Source: CAZLNO01 sp964561005 (lineage in GTDB: Bacteria; Pseudomonadota; Alphaproteobacteria; Kiloniellales; Rhodovibrionaceae). Taken from it: a DNA stretch of 64,000 nt. The stretch is from the NCBI GenBank assembly GCA_964561005.1, contig CAZLNO010000005.1, positions 1 through 64,000 on the forward strand, written 5' to 3'. Below are positions 25,365-33,111 of the stretch, piece after piece (the stretch's first letter is position 1; every line of letters begins with the position of its first letter). A program made the translations under genes and the position numbers. The notes under the pieces were generated by a model, which did no database searches, was not told where the DNA came from, and saw only the letters and a program-made list of their open reading frames with translations.

Positions 25365-25654
25365 CACATCCACGACGTTGGGCCGGGTGCGGCCCTTCGC
25401 CGCGACGCGCATTCCTGGCGGAAAAACTCGTCGGGAGGGCGGAACCGGGCGAAACACGGTCGCGGCGAGCTGAGGCGTCGAGTCAGGCGGACGGCAGGTG
25501 ACGGGGCCGAACGGCCTCCCACCTCGTCCGCTTCGTTTTTCCGTGCCCTTCGTCGGCGGCCCGTCCGTCGGCGGGCCGGGGCGCGGCGCAGTAGCCCCGG
25601 GTCCCCGGTTGGCCCGGACTTCTGGTTCATCTGCTGGTTTCGGGGGTATTTTAC

Positions 25655-26155
25655 ATGCAGACCACCAGCGCCCTCAAATTGGGGATGGACTCGGAAGCCC
25701 TTCCGAGCGACGCCCAGGCGAAGGTCTACGCGTTTCCGCAGAGCGCGGACTCGCGGTCCGACGAGAATCTCGACCACTTCATCGTCCGCGACGGCAAGCG
25801 CTTCGCGGGCACGCACCTGATCATCGATCTCTGGGGCGCCCGACGTCTCGACGATATCGAGCATATCCGCGCCACTCTGAAGGAGGCCGTGCGGCAGGCC
25901 GGCGCCACGCTGCTGCACATCCACCTGCACCACTTCACGCCGAACGGCGGGGTGTCCGGGGTGGCCGTGCTGGCGGAATCGCACATCTCGATCCATAGCT
26001 GGCCGGAGTGCGACTACGCCGCCCTCGACGTCTTCATGTGCGGCGACAGCGAGCCGCACAAGGCGATCGACGTGCTGCGCGCGGCCTTCGAGCCGGAGAG
26101 CGTGGACGTCCAGGAGCACCGCCGCGGCGAGGTGCCGCTGGACGGCGGCGCGTAA
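25655..26155 (+). CDS. speD: S-adenosylmethionine decarboxylase proenzyme
   Basis: Makes decarboxylated SAM, the aminopropyl donor for spermidine. Class 1B proenzyme: it self-cleaves before Ser109 in VLAESHISIHSWPE to form the pyruvoyl group. His114 and Cys129 (DVFMCGD) are the expected processing and catalytic residues, and HFIVRDGKRFAGTHLIIDLW marks the N-terminal part. 166 residues is longer than the usual 120-140 because of about 40 extra N-terminal residues; a later start is not supported by an in-frame ATG with a good site except MDSEALPSDA (codon 11). It stands alone; no speE nearby, though a polyamine importer lies at 59.5-63.9 kb. Confidence 0.94.
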   Translation: MQTTSALKLGMDSEALPSDAQAKVYAFPQSADSRSDENLDHFIVRDGKRFAGTHLIIDLWGARRLDDIEHIRATLKEAVRQAGATLLHIHLHHFTPNGGVSGVAVLAESHISIHSWPECDYAALDVFMCGDSEPHKAIDVLRAAFEPESVDVQEHRRGEVPLDGGA

Positions 26156-26192
26156 GCGTCCCTTCCCGCACATCCTTGGACATACTCACCCC

Positions 26193-26385
26193 GGCCCTCC
26201 CCCGCTTGCGGGGAGGGAAAGGGTGGGGGCGTTCGCGCGAGCATGGCCGGCGGCGAGGGTGCCGCGACCGCCGCGCCCCCACCCTGCGCTTCGCGCCGAC
26301 CTCCCCCGCAAGCGGGGGAGGTGGGTCATGGGGCCGCTCAGGGACTCCCTCCCCCGCTTGCGGGGGAGGGCCGGGGTGGGGGTGT
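26193..26385. repeat. CCTCCCCCGC-TTGC-GGGGGAGG hairpin repeats
   Basis: Three units of the CCCTCCCCCGCTTGCGGGGGAGGG type lie at about 26198-26222, 26300-26325 and 26345-26370, alternating in orientation and linked by GGTGGGTCATGGGG-like and GGTGGGGGCG-like stretches. The same unit recurs at 27115-27192. They fill the spacer between speD and brnT (26156-26491), with the brnT promoter at its end. Confidence 0.65.
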
Positions 26386-26442
26386 TGGCGCGAGACCGGC
26401 GAGCGGTGAGGGTGCCGCGGACCTCGGGTAGGGCGGATGGAA

Positions 26443-26480
26443 TTGGTGCCGCCTGCTTGCCCGGGTATACTTTTTATACT
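26443..26480 (+). promoter_or_regulatory. brnTA promoter with TATACT direct repeat
   Basis: TTGGTG (26443-26448), 17 bases, then TATACT (26466-26471) make a good sigma-70 promoter; a second TATACT follows at 26475-26480. Transcription would begin near 26478, only about 14 bases before the brnT ATG. The repeated hexamer overlapping the -10 is a plausible operator for autorepression by the BrnA protein, as is known for brnTA loci. The operator role is inferred. Confidence 0.5.
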
Positions 26481-26491
26481 ATTTCCGCGTC

Positions 26492-26755
26492 ATGCGGTTC
26501 GAGTATGATCCGGACAAAAGTGCCGTGAACAAGGCCAAGCACGGCATCGACTTCGATGAAGCCCAGGCGCTGTGGTCCGACGAGCAGCGGCTGGACGTGC
26601 CGGCGCGGACGGAGGACGAACCGCGCTTTCTCACGGTCGGCAAGATCGGAGACAGGCACTGGGTGGCCATCTACACCCAGCGTCGCGATGTCGTGCGGAT
26701 CATCTCGGTCCGGCGCGCCCGCACAAAGGAGATCGAGGCCTATGAAAGCGCATGA
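26492..26755 (+). CDS. brnT: BrnT-family toxin
   Basis: Ribonuclease toxin of the RelE-like fold, 87 residues. MRFEYDPDKSAVNKAKHGID is the hallmark N-terminus (E-x-D-x-x-K...N-x-x-K-H-G), followed by FDEAQALWSDE and the core GKIGDRHWVAIYTQRRDVVR with IISVRRARTKEIEAYE at the end. The catalytic basic residues typical of BrnT are present. As is usual, the toxin comes first and overlaps the antitoxin start by 14 bases (26742). No classical Shine-Dalgarno, in line with a near-leaderless transcript. Confidence 0.92.
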   Translation: MRFEYDPDKSAVNKAKHGIDFDEAQALWSDEQRLDVPARTEDEPRFLTVGKIGDRHWVAIYTQRRDVVRIISVRRARTKEIEAYESA

Positions 26756-26978
26756 GTTCGATGGGCGATTCGACGCCGGTGAGGATGTCAGCGACCAGCT
26801 CGACTGGGCGCGCGCCCGTCGTCCGAACCTGGAAACAAGGCGCGTGAACGTCGACTTTCCAGCCTGGATGGTCGAGAGTCTGGACAGGGAAGCCCGGCGG
26901 CTCGGCGTGACCCGCCAGGCGCTCATCAAGCTCTGGATCGCCGATAAATTCCAGCACCGCTCGAATCACGGCGGTTGA
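26742..26978 (+). CDS. brnA: BrnA/CopG-type antitoxin
   Basis: 78-residue antitoxin with a C-terminal ribbon-helix-helix DNA-binding part: RRVNVDFPAWMVESLDREAR followed by LGVTRQALIKLWIADKF (about 55-71). The N-terminal MKAHEFDGRFDAGEDVSDQLD is acidic and should contact BrnT. ATG 26742 overlaps the toxin gene, and GGAGATCGAGG lies upstream. Known members repress their own promoter, consistent with the TATACT repeat ahead of brnT. Complete. Confidence 0.88.
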   Translation: MKAHEFDGRFDAGEDVSDQLDWARARRPNLETRRVNVDFPAWMVESLDREARRLGVTRQALIKLWIADKFQHRSNHGG

Positions 26979-27114
26979 CGCGCGATGCTCGGGTCGAGCC
27001 CCGGGTCGTCCTGGCATTCACCATCAAATCCAAAGACAAGGCCCGCAAGACTCGCGACTGCCAGCGCCGGCCGACGTCCGGCGCGCGGGCTGCAACCTGC
27101 GCCCCCGGACGCAT

Positions 27115-27192
27115 CCTCTCCCTCCCCCACTCGTGGGGGAGGTGGGTCAGAGGCCCGCGCAGCGACTCCCTCCCCCGCTTGCGGGGGAGGTG
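27115..27192. repeat. CCTCCCCC hairpin repeat pair
   Basis: CCTCCCCCACTCGTGGGGGAGGTGGGTCAGAGG and CCCTCCCCCGCTTGCGGGGGAGG, the same family as at 26193-26385. They lie in the gene-free stretch 26979-27720. Confidence 0.65.
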
Positions 27193-27344
27193 ATCTTCGC
27201 GACCGAGGCTCCGAGCGCCTTGGCCCTCTCGGCAATAGGTTCTTGTAATGTTCCGACCCGCATGCTATATTTCCAGTTCGCTCTTGGACATTGTGGGGCG
27301 GTAGCCTTGGCTGACGGTGAGGCGCGACGCGGCGGGATGCACAC

Positions 27345-27384
27345 GTCAGCATCCGTCAGCATCCGTCAGCATCCGTCAGCATCC
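27345..27384. repeat. Four tandem copies of a 10-base unit
   Basis: GTCAGCATCC is repeated four times in a row (27345-27384). Related TCATCATCCGTCAACATC words occur at about 27480-27500. The surrounding stretch 26979-27720 (742 bases) contains only this, the hairpin repeats at 27115-27192 and otherwise unassigned sequence; I see no supported gene there. Confidence 0.7.
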
Positions 27385-27720
27385 GGCTATCGTAGAGCCC
27401 GGAAATCCGGGGCCTTCAGGTGTGGACACGCGCGTTGAAGAGCGTTGACGGCGGCCGGACCGCACGGCGCGTGCAAACGTCATCATCCGTCAACATCAAG
27501 GGGCCGGAAGGCCCGGAAAACCGCCATTCCCGGAGGCGGACGCAAGGGAACCTCGGGGTTGACGGCCGTACTCCCGTGTCAGCCTTTTGGGCACGCGCCC
27601 GCTCCCGGCCGGCGGCCGCACGCCGGGCGCGTGGCGGTGCGGCCCGCCACGCCGCTGACTTGCGCCCTGGGGGCGCGCCTGCTACACGGGGTCGAGGCCA
27701 CGATTCGGCGGGACGATGGT

Positions 27721-28296
27721 ATGCGCGCGATACGACTGTTGCTGGTCCTCTGCTGTCTCGCCTTCGAGGCCGCGGCGCAGACGCCGGACGAGGCGGCGCG
27801 GACGCTGCCCGCGCCCGAGGGGCCGGTGGTGCTGACCCTCACCGGGGCGGTCGAGGCGACCAACCGCGGGCCGTTCGACCCCGTGCGCGACGCCCTCTTC
27901 GCCCTGCGGGACGCCGAGTTCGAGCAGGCGGCGGCGTTCGACCGCGCCATGCTGGAGCGCCTGGGCGTGGTCTCCTTCGAGACCCGCCTGCCCGACTGGC
28001 CGGAGGCGCGGCGCGTCACCGGGCCGCGACTGGCCGAGGTGCTGGAACGGGTCGGCGCGACCGGCGAGACGCTGGTGCTGCACGGGGTCAACGGCTTCTC
28101 CCTCACGCTGTCGCGCAACGCGCTGGAGGCCCGCCAGGCCATCGTGGCGCTGCGCGCCGACGGCCGGTGGCTCGACATCGGCGGGCGCGGGCCGGCCTGG
28201 ATCGTCTATCCGCACAACGGCGCCGCGAGCGAGACGGAGGAAGGCGCGGCGCTCCGGCCGGTCTGGGGCGTGATGCGCATCGACGTGCAGCCGTAG
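27721..28296 (+). CDS. Exported molybdopterin-fold (sulfite-oxidase-like) protein
   Basis: 191 residues with signal peptide MRAIRLLLVLCCLAFEAAAQ. The mature part resembles the short alphaproteobacterial proteins with an oxidoreductase molybdopterin-binding fold: LPAPEGPVVLTLTGAVEATN, FDRAMLERLGVVSFETRLP, GPRLAEVLERVGATGETLVL and GGRGPAWIVYPHN. The conserved cysteine that binds Mo in true sulfite oxidases is not visible, so it may be a cofactor-free relative or work with another subunit. ATG 27721 begins the signal peptide. No operon partner is obvious. Confidence 0.7.
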   Translation: MRAIRLLLVLCCLAFEAAAQTPDEAARTLPAPEGPVVLTLTGAVEATNRGPFDPVRDALFALRDAEFEQAAAFDRAMLERLGVVSFETRLPDWPEARRVTGPRLAEVLERVGATGETLVLHGVNGFSLTLSRNALEARQAIVALRADGRWLDIGGRGPAWIVYPHNGAASETEEGAALRPVWGVMRIDVQP

Positions 28297-28331
28297 CGGG
28301 AGGTCATTTCACGCGCGCGCCGGGCTGGCCG

Positions 28332-28619
28332 TCAGCTTTCGGCGCCTTCGGCCTTCTTGCGCGCCGCGATGCGGTCCAGGGTGGCGCGCTTCTCCTCGGC
28401 GGTCATGATCGGCCACTCGCGGATCTCGTCCACGTGCCGGCGGCAGCCGATGCAGAGGTCCGTCTTGGGGTCGAGCTGGCACACCGCGATGCAGGGCGAG
28501 GGCACCGAGGTATCGAAGCGCCGCTCTTGCACGCGCCGCCGCCGCTCGGCGCGGCGGGCGCGCCGGGCCTGGCGGTCGTCCGGGTCGGGGCGGTTCGCCG
28601 TGTCGCTCAAGGCCAGCAT
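28332..28619 (-). CDS. DUF1289 domain protein
   Basis: 95 residues. The C-terminal half holds the family signature SPCIAVCQLDPKTDLCIGCR, with four cysteines (CxxxC, then CxxC) likely to bind a metal or Fe-S cluster, then DEIREWPIMTAEEKRATLDR. The N-terminal 35 residues are highly Arg-rich (RQARRARRAERRRRVQERR), unusual in length, and could bind nucleic acid. No function is established. Divergent from the BtuF-like gene. Confidence 0.88.
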   Translation of the reverse strand: MLALSDTANRPDPDDRQARRARRAERRRRVQERRFDTSVPSPCIAVCQLDPKTDLCIGCRRHVDEIREWPIMTAEEKRATLDRIAARKKAEGAES

Positions 28620-28781
28620 CCCGGTTTCATGTGCGGGACTTCACCAGATGTGATCGCCGCCGCGCGAGACAAGGAGCGACCGCGCCTTCTTTCGCGGCGA
28701 CGCGCTTGCCAATTGGGGGATGCTGGCACATCTTGCCGGTTCAAGGTGCATTCCAGCCGGATCGTCACGGGAGGCCGCAGC

Positions 28782-29726
28782 TTGACCGCGGAAGCTCGCC
28801 GCATCGTCACCCTGGTGCCCAGCGCCACCGAGGTCGTCTGCGCCCTCGGCCTGGGCGAGCGTCTCGTGGGCCGTTCGCACGAGTGCGATCATCCCGGCTG
28901 GGTGGCGCGGCTGCCGGCGGTCACCCGCGCGGAGGTGGATTCCAGCCGGTCGAGCCGGGAGATCGACGCGGATGTACGCGGCCGGCTGGCCGAGGCGCTG
29001 TCGCTCTACGCCGTCGACCGGGAGCGCCTGGCGGCCCTGCGGCCCGACCTGGTGGTGACCCAGGACCAGTGCGAGGTCTGCGCCGTCAGCCTGGCGGCGG
29101 TCGAGACGGCGCTGGCCGAGTGGACCGGCGGATCGCCCCGTCTGGTCTCCCTGCGGCCCGCGCGTCTGGCCGACGTCTGGGACGATGTGCGGCGGGTCGC
29201 CGACGCGGCGGGCATCCCGGAAACCGGCGCCGAGCTGGCCGGGCGCCTGGCCGCGCGCGTGGCCGAGGCGGCGGGGCGAACCGAGGGGCGGGCGCGGCCC
29301 ACGGTCGCCGCGATCGAGTGGCTGGACCCGCTGATGGCCGCCGGCAACTGGGTGCCGGAGCTGATCGAGCTTGCCGGCGGGCGCGACGTCTTCGCGACGC
29401 CGGGGGCGCATGCCCCGAGCCTGACCTGGGACGACCTGCGCGCCGCCGACCCCGAGGTCATCGTCACCATGCCCTGCGGCTTCGACATCGCGCGCACCCG
29501 CGCCGAGCTGGCGGCGCTGACGGACCGGCCGGGGTGGTCCGCGTTGCGCGCCGTGCGCGACGGCCGGGTCTACCTGAGCGACGGCAACCAGTACTTCAAC
29601 CGGCCCGGCCCGCGCCTGGCGGACTCCGCGGAGATCCTCGCGGAAATCCTGCACCCCGGGGCGGTCCGGTTCGGCCACGAGGACAGGGGCTGGGTCGCCC
29701 TGCCGTCGCCCGGCGGCGCGTCCTGA
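28782..29726 (+). CDS. Cobalamin-binding protein, BtuF-like, cytosolic
   Basis: Periplasmic-binding-fold protein of the BtuF/ABC_SBP type without a signal peptide, about 314 residues. RRIVTLVPSATEVVCALGLG, LVGRSHECDHP, LRPDLVVTQDQCEVCAVS, EWLDPLMAAGNWVPELIELA, LRAADPEVIVTMPCGFD and GDGNQYFNRPGPRLADSAEI-like end are the markers of the cytosolic cobalamin-binding subgroup. The start is taken as TTG 28782, 8 bases after GGGAGG; a GTG at 28746 is the alternative. No export signal means it is not a classical transporter component; role may be corrinoid salvage or sensing. No cobalamin riboswitch found upstream. Confidence 0.82.
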   Translation: MTAEARRIVTLVPSATEVVCALGLGERLVGRSHECDHPGWVARLPAVTRAEVDSSRSSREIDADVRGRLAEALSLYAVDRERLAALRPDLVVTQDQCEVCAVSLAAVETALAEWTGGSPRLVSLRPARLADVWDDVRRVADAAGIPETGAELAGRLAARVAEAAGRTEGRARPTVAAIEWLDPLMAAGNWVPELIELAGGRDVFATPGAHAPSLTWDDLRAADPEVIVTMPCGFDIARTRAELAALTDRPGWSALRAVRDGRVYLSDGNQYFNRPGPRLADSAEILAEILHPGAVRFGHEDRGWVALPSPGGAS

Positions 29727-29785
29727 AGGCTTGCACCCCGGCGCGCGAGGCGCTATCGCGGCAGTTCCCGTATGCTTAATCAATT

Positions 29786-32152
29786 ATGACCCGACCATCG
29801 AAAGGCCGACCTTTGCTGATGCCGTCGCGTTCGCCGCATCCTCGCTGCCTCGTCCTTCTCCTCTTCGCCGCCCTCCTCCTCCTCGCCGCCGCGCCGCTCT
29901 CGGCCCAGGAGGGCGGAGAGGCGTCCCCCGCCGAGGTCCCGGCGGCGGCCACGCAGGCCGAACTGGAGGCCCTGGTGGAGACCCTGGAGGACCCGGCGCG
30001 GCGCGAGGCCTTCCTGGCGCGGCTGAAGACCCTGATCGAGGCGCGGCGCGCCGCGGCGGCGGACACCGAGGCGGCGCCTGAGACGGGGCTGGGCGGCCAG
30101 ATCGTCGCCGCCATCTCGGCGCAGATGGAGGACGCCGGCCGCCAGGCCGGGCGCGCCGCCGACTCCCTGGCGCGCATCCCGGAGTCCCTGGGCGCGCTGG
30201 CCGTGGAACTGGAGGACCCCGCGGCGCGGCAGCACTGGATGCGGGTCGTCGGGCAGGTCGTGGCGGTGCTGCTGGCCGGCCTGGTGGCGGAGTGGCTGGT
30301 CTGGCGGCTCCTGGCCGCGCCGCGCCGCCGCGTGGCGGCGAAGGACAAGCAGACCCTGCTGGCGCGCCTGCTGCTGCTGGTCGGGCGCACGCTGCTGGAG
30401 GCGGTGGCCATCGCCTCCTTCGCGGTGGCGGCCTATGCCGTGATGCCGCTGCTCGGCATGGCCTATCTGACCAAGCTGGTGGCCGTGACCCTGGTCAACG
30501 CCAGCCTGCTGTCGCGCCTGACCGCCCTGCTGGGCCGGGCCGTCCTGGCGCCGCAGGCGGCCACGCTGCGCGTGCCGCCGCTGACCGACGAGACGGCGCA
30601 CTACCTCTACGTCTGGCTGCGGCGCGTGGCGGTGACGGCGATCTACGGCTACTTCCTGACCGAGGCCTTCCTGCTGCTCGGCCTCAACCCGGCGGCGCAG
30701 GCGGTGCTGCAGAAGCTGGTCGGCCTGGCGGTGGCCCTGCTGGTCATCGTCTTCCTGCTGCAGAACCGCCGCCAGGTGGCGGGCTGGCTGCGCGGCAGCG
30801 CCGAGCCGGCCTCGCAGCTCGGGGCGCTGCGCCGGCGCCTGGCCGAGCTGTGGCACGTGCTGGCGGTCATCTACATCCTGGGCGTCTATGGCGTGTGGAT
30901 GCTGGAGATCGAGGGCGGCTTCGAGTTCCTGTTCCGCGCCACCCTGCTGACCATCGTCATCGTGGCGCTGGCGCGGGCGGTGCAGACCGGCCTGGGGCTG
31001 CTGCTCGACCGCGGCTTCCGCCTCGGCGGCGAGCTGCGCCAGCGCTATCCGGGCCTGGAGGCGCGGGCCAACCGCTACCTCCCCAGCGCGCGGCGCCTGG
31101 TGCATGGCGCGGTCGACGTGGCCGCCATCGTGCTGGTGCTGCAGGTCTGGGGCGCCGGCGTGGTCGCCTGGCTGACCTCCGGCCTGGGGCGGGCGCTGCT
31201 CGGCACCGCCGCCTCGGTGGGCGTCATCCTGCTGATCGCCCTGGTCGCCTGGGAGCTGCTCGGCACCTTCGTGGAGCGCGCCATGGCCCGGGCCGACCGG
31301 GAGGACGAGAGCCGGCGCGGCACGCGGACCAAGACGCTGATGCCGCTGCTGCGCAACGCCATGCGCATCGTGCTGATCGTCCTGGTCGTGCTGGTGGTGC
31401 TGTCCGAGCTGGGGGTGGACATCGCGCCGCTGCTGGCCGGCGCCGGCGTGGTCGGCCTGGCCATCGGCTTCGGCGCGCAGACCCTGGTCAAGGACGTCAT
31501 CACCGGCGTCTTCATCCTGATCGAGGACAGCCTGGCGGTGGGCGACTGGGTCGACCTGGGGGGTCATTCCGGCGAGGTCGAGAGCATGAGCGTGCGCGCC
31601 ATCTCGCTGCGCGACCTCTCCGGACAGCTCCATGTCGTGCCGTTCAGCGAGGTGACCTCGGTCATCAACATGGCCCGCGACTACGGCTACGCCGTGATCG
31701 ACATCGAGGTCGCCTACCGCGAGGACACCGACGAGGTGATCAAGCTGCTGCACCAGGTGGCCGACGACCTCATGGCCGATCCGGAGTGGGCGGCGAGGAT
31801 CCGCGGCGAGCTGGAGGTGTTCGGCGTGAACAACCTGGGCGAGTCCGCGGTGGACATCCGCGTGCGCCTGCGCACCCGGCCGCTGATGCAGTGGGGCGTG
31901 CGCCGCGAGTTCCTGCGCCGCACCAAGAAGCTGTTCGACGAGGTCGGCGTGGAAATCCCCTATCCGCACCGCACGCTCTACTTCGGCGTGGACAAGGCCG
32001 GCGCGGCGCCGCCGGCCCGGGTGGCGCTGCAGGGCGACGGGGGCGCCGCGCCGCGGCCCGCCGAGGCGCCGGCCGAAAGCTCCGCGGTGCCGCAGCCGAC
32101 CTCCACCACCCCTGACGCCGACACCGCCGGCAAGCCGCCGCAAAGCGAGTGA
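29786..32152 (+). CDS. Mechanosensitive ion channel, MscS superfamily (YbiO-like)
   Basis: Large inner-membrane channel of 788 residues that would open on membrane tension to release solutes under hypo-osmotic shock. A signal-like segment (RCLVLLLFAALLLLAAAPLS, about 20-39) and a periplasmic helical part (about 45-145) precede about ten transmembrane helices. The MscS core (about 515-720) has the pore helix LLAGAGVVGLAIGFGAQTLV, then VKDVITGVFILIEDSLAVGD and QLHVVPFSEVTSVINMARD. The extra N-terminal helices resemble YbiO/YnaI-type channels. The C-terminus is Pro/Ala/Ser-rich and disordered. No operon partners. Confidence 0.92.
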   Translation: MTRPSKGRPLLMPSRSPHPRCLVLLLFAALLLLAAAPLSAQEGGEASPAEVPAAATQAELEALVETLEDPARREAFLARLKTLIEARRAAAADTEAAPETGLGGQIVAAISAQMEDAGRQAGRAADSLARIPESLGALAVELEDPAARQHWMRVVGQVVAVLLAGLVAEWLVWRLLAAPRRRVAAKDKQTLLARLLLLVGRTLLEAVAIASFAVAAYAVMPLLGMAYLTKLVAVTLVNASLLSRLTALLGRAVLAPQAATLRVPPLTDETAHYLYVWLRRVAVTAIYGYFLTEAFLLLGLNPAAQAVLQKLVGLAVALLVIVFLLQNRRQVAGWLRGSAEPASQLGALRRRLAELWHVLAVIYILGVYGVWMLEIEGGFEFLFRATLLTIVIVALARAVQTGLGLLLDRGFRLGGELRQRYPGLEARANRYLPSARRLVHGAVDVAAIVLVLQVWGAGVVAWLTSGLGRALLGTAASVGVILLIALVAWELLGTFVERAMARADREDESRRGTRTKTLMPLLRNAMRIVLIVLVVLVVLSELGVDIAPLLAGAGVVGLAIGFGAQTLVKDVITGVFILIEDSLAVGDWVDLGGHSGEVESMSVRAISLRDLSGQLHVVPFSEVTSVINMARDYGYAVIDIEVAYREDTDEVIKLLHQVADDLMADPEWAARIRGELEVFGVNNLGESAVDIRVRLRTRPLMQWGVRREFLRRTKKLFDEVGVEIPYPHRTLYFGVDKAGAAPPARVALQGDGGAAPRPAEAPAESSAVPQPTSTTPDADTAGKPPQSE

Positions 32153-32286
32153 GGCGCCCGCCGCCGCCGCGTCTACGCCGCGCCTACGCCGTTGACGGGC
32201 GGCGCGCGGCGGCGTCATCGTGGATGAAACGATCCCATCTTGCCCTGTTGCGCGACGGGACAGGTGGGGGCGGAGGGGCGCGTGCG

Positions 32287-32829
32287 ATGACGACCCGGAC
32301 TTTCGCGATCGCTCTGGCCGGCGACGACCGGCCGGGCCTGGTCGAGCAACTGGCCGGCACCGTGGCCGAGCACGGCGGCAACTGGCTGGACGCCCGGATC
32401 ACCGTGCTGGCGGGACAGGCCGCGGGCGTCGTGCTGGCGAGCGTTCCCGAGGCGCGGGCCGAGAGCCTGCGCGAGGCGCTGCTCGGATTCGCGGGCGACG
32501 ACCTGCACCTGCGTGTGGCGGAAGCCCCGGCCCGGCAGGCTCAGCCGGCTTACCACCGGGTGTACCTGGAGCTGATGGGCCAGGACCGTCCCGGCATCGT
32601 TCAGGAGGTCTCGCGCGTCCTGCACCGTCGCGGCATCAATATCGAGGATCTGGTGACCGAGCGGGTCAGCGGCGCGATGGCCGGCGGCACGATGTTCAAG
32701 GCCGCCGCCGAGCTGGAAATCCCCGACAGCCTGTCGACCGATACCGTGCGCGCCGACCTGGAGGCGCTGGCCAACGAGCTGATGGTCGACCTGCAGGTCC
32801 GGGAACTGGCCGAGGAACCCGACCTCTGA
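32287..32829 (+). CDS. GcvR-like tandem ACT-domain protein
   Basis: 180 residues made of two ACT domains: first TFAIALAGDDRPGLVEQLAG (about 4-23), second LMGQDRPGIVQEVSRVLHRR (about 98-117), with GINIEDLVTERVSGAMAGGT following. In E. coli GcvR binds GcvA to repress the glycine-cleavage operon when glycine is low; alphaproteobacterial homologues are uncharacterised. No gcv genes are near, so the name is structural only. The spacer before it (32153-32286) shows nothing notable. Confidence 0.8.
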   Translation: MTTRTFAIALAGDDRPGLVEQLAGTVAEHGGNWLDARITVLAGQAAGVVLASVPEARAESLREALLGFAGDDLHLRVAEAPARQAQPAYHRVYLELMGQDRPGIVQEVSRVLHRRGINIEDLVTERVSGAMAGGTMFKAAAELEIPDSLSTDTVRADLEALANELMVDLQVRELAEEPDL

Positions 32830-33111
32830 ACGCCCGAGTCGCGCCCGTGGGCGGGCCACGGCCGCCACGCGGCCGGGGCCGGCGGTCCGGGGGATGCCTG
32901 TAAAACTGCGTGCTTCGTGTGCCGTGGCGCGGGGGCGTTGACAGCTCCCCGGCATCGCGCTTCACGTTAAACATAAATCTTAACTAAAAATGCAACGAGC
33001 GGGCGCGAACGGCATGGCGCCCGCCATCATGCCACGAACACGCCAGACGGCGCGGATCGAGGGGCGGCCGCGGGGGACCACCAGCAACGCAGACAGAGCG
33101 GAGGATTCGAC

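Noticed and set aside
27345..27384. CRISPR array from the tandem decamers
   Set aside because: Units are 10 bases with no spacers; no cas genes nearby.
27391..27720. N-terminal extension of the molybdopterin-fold protein back to 27445
   Set aside because: The signal peptide clearly starts at ATG 27721; upstream codons are low-complexity and repeat-derived.
28620..28781. Cobalamin riboswitch ahead of the BtuF-like gene
   Set aside because: No B12-box-like conserved sequence and the spacer is short.
29780..32218. 812-codon antisense frame to the MscS gene
   Set aside because: Gln/His/Ala/Arg low-complexity product typical of antisense GC-rich DNA; plus strand has clear transmembrane and MscS motifs.
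32938..32975. TTGACA upstream of the S-layer-like gene as a promoter
   Set aside because: No acceptable -10 hexamer at 16-19 bases; the AT-rich TAAACATAAAT begins 23 bases away.
32964..32983. CtrA-like TTAA...TTAA site in the S-layer-like gene leader
   Set aside because: The two TTAA half-sites are 9 bases apart, not the 7 of the CtrA consensus.
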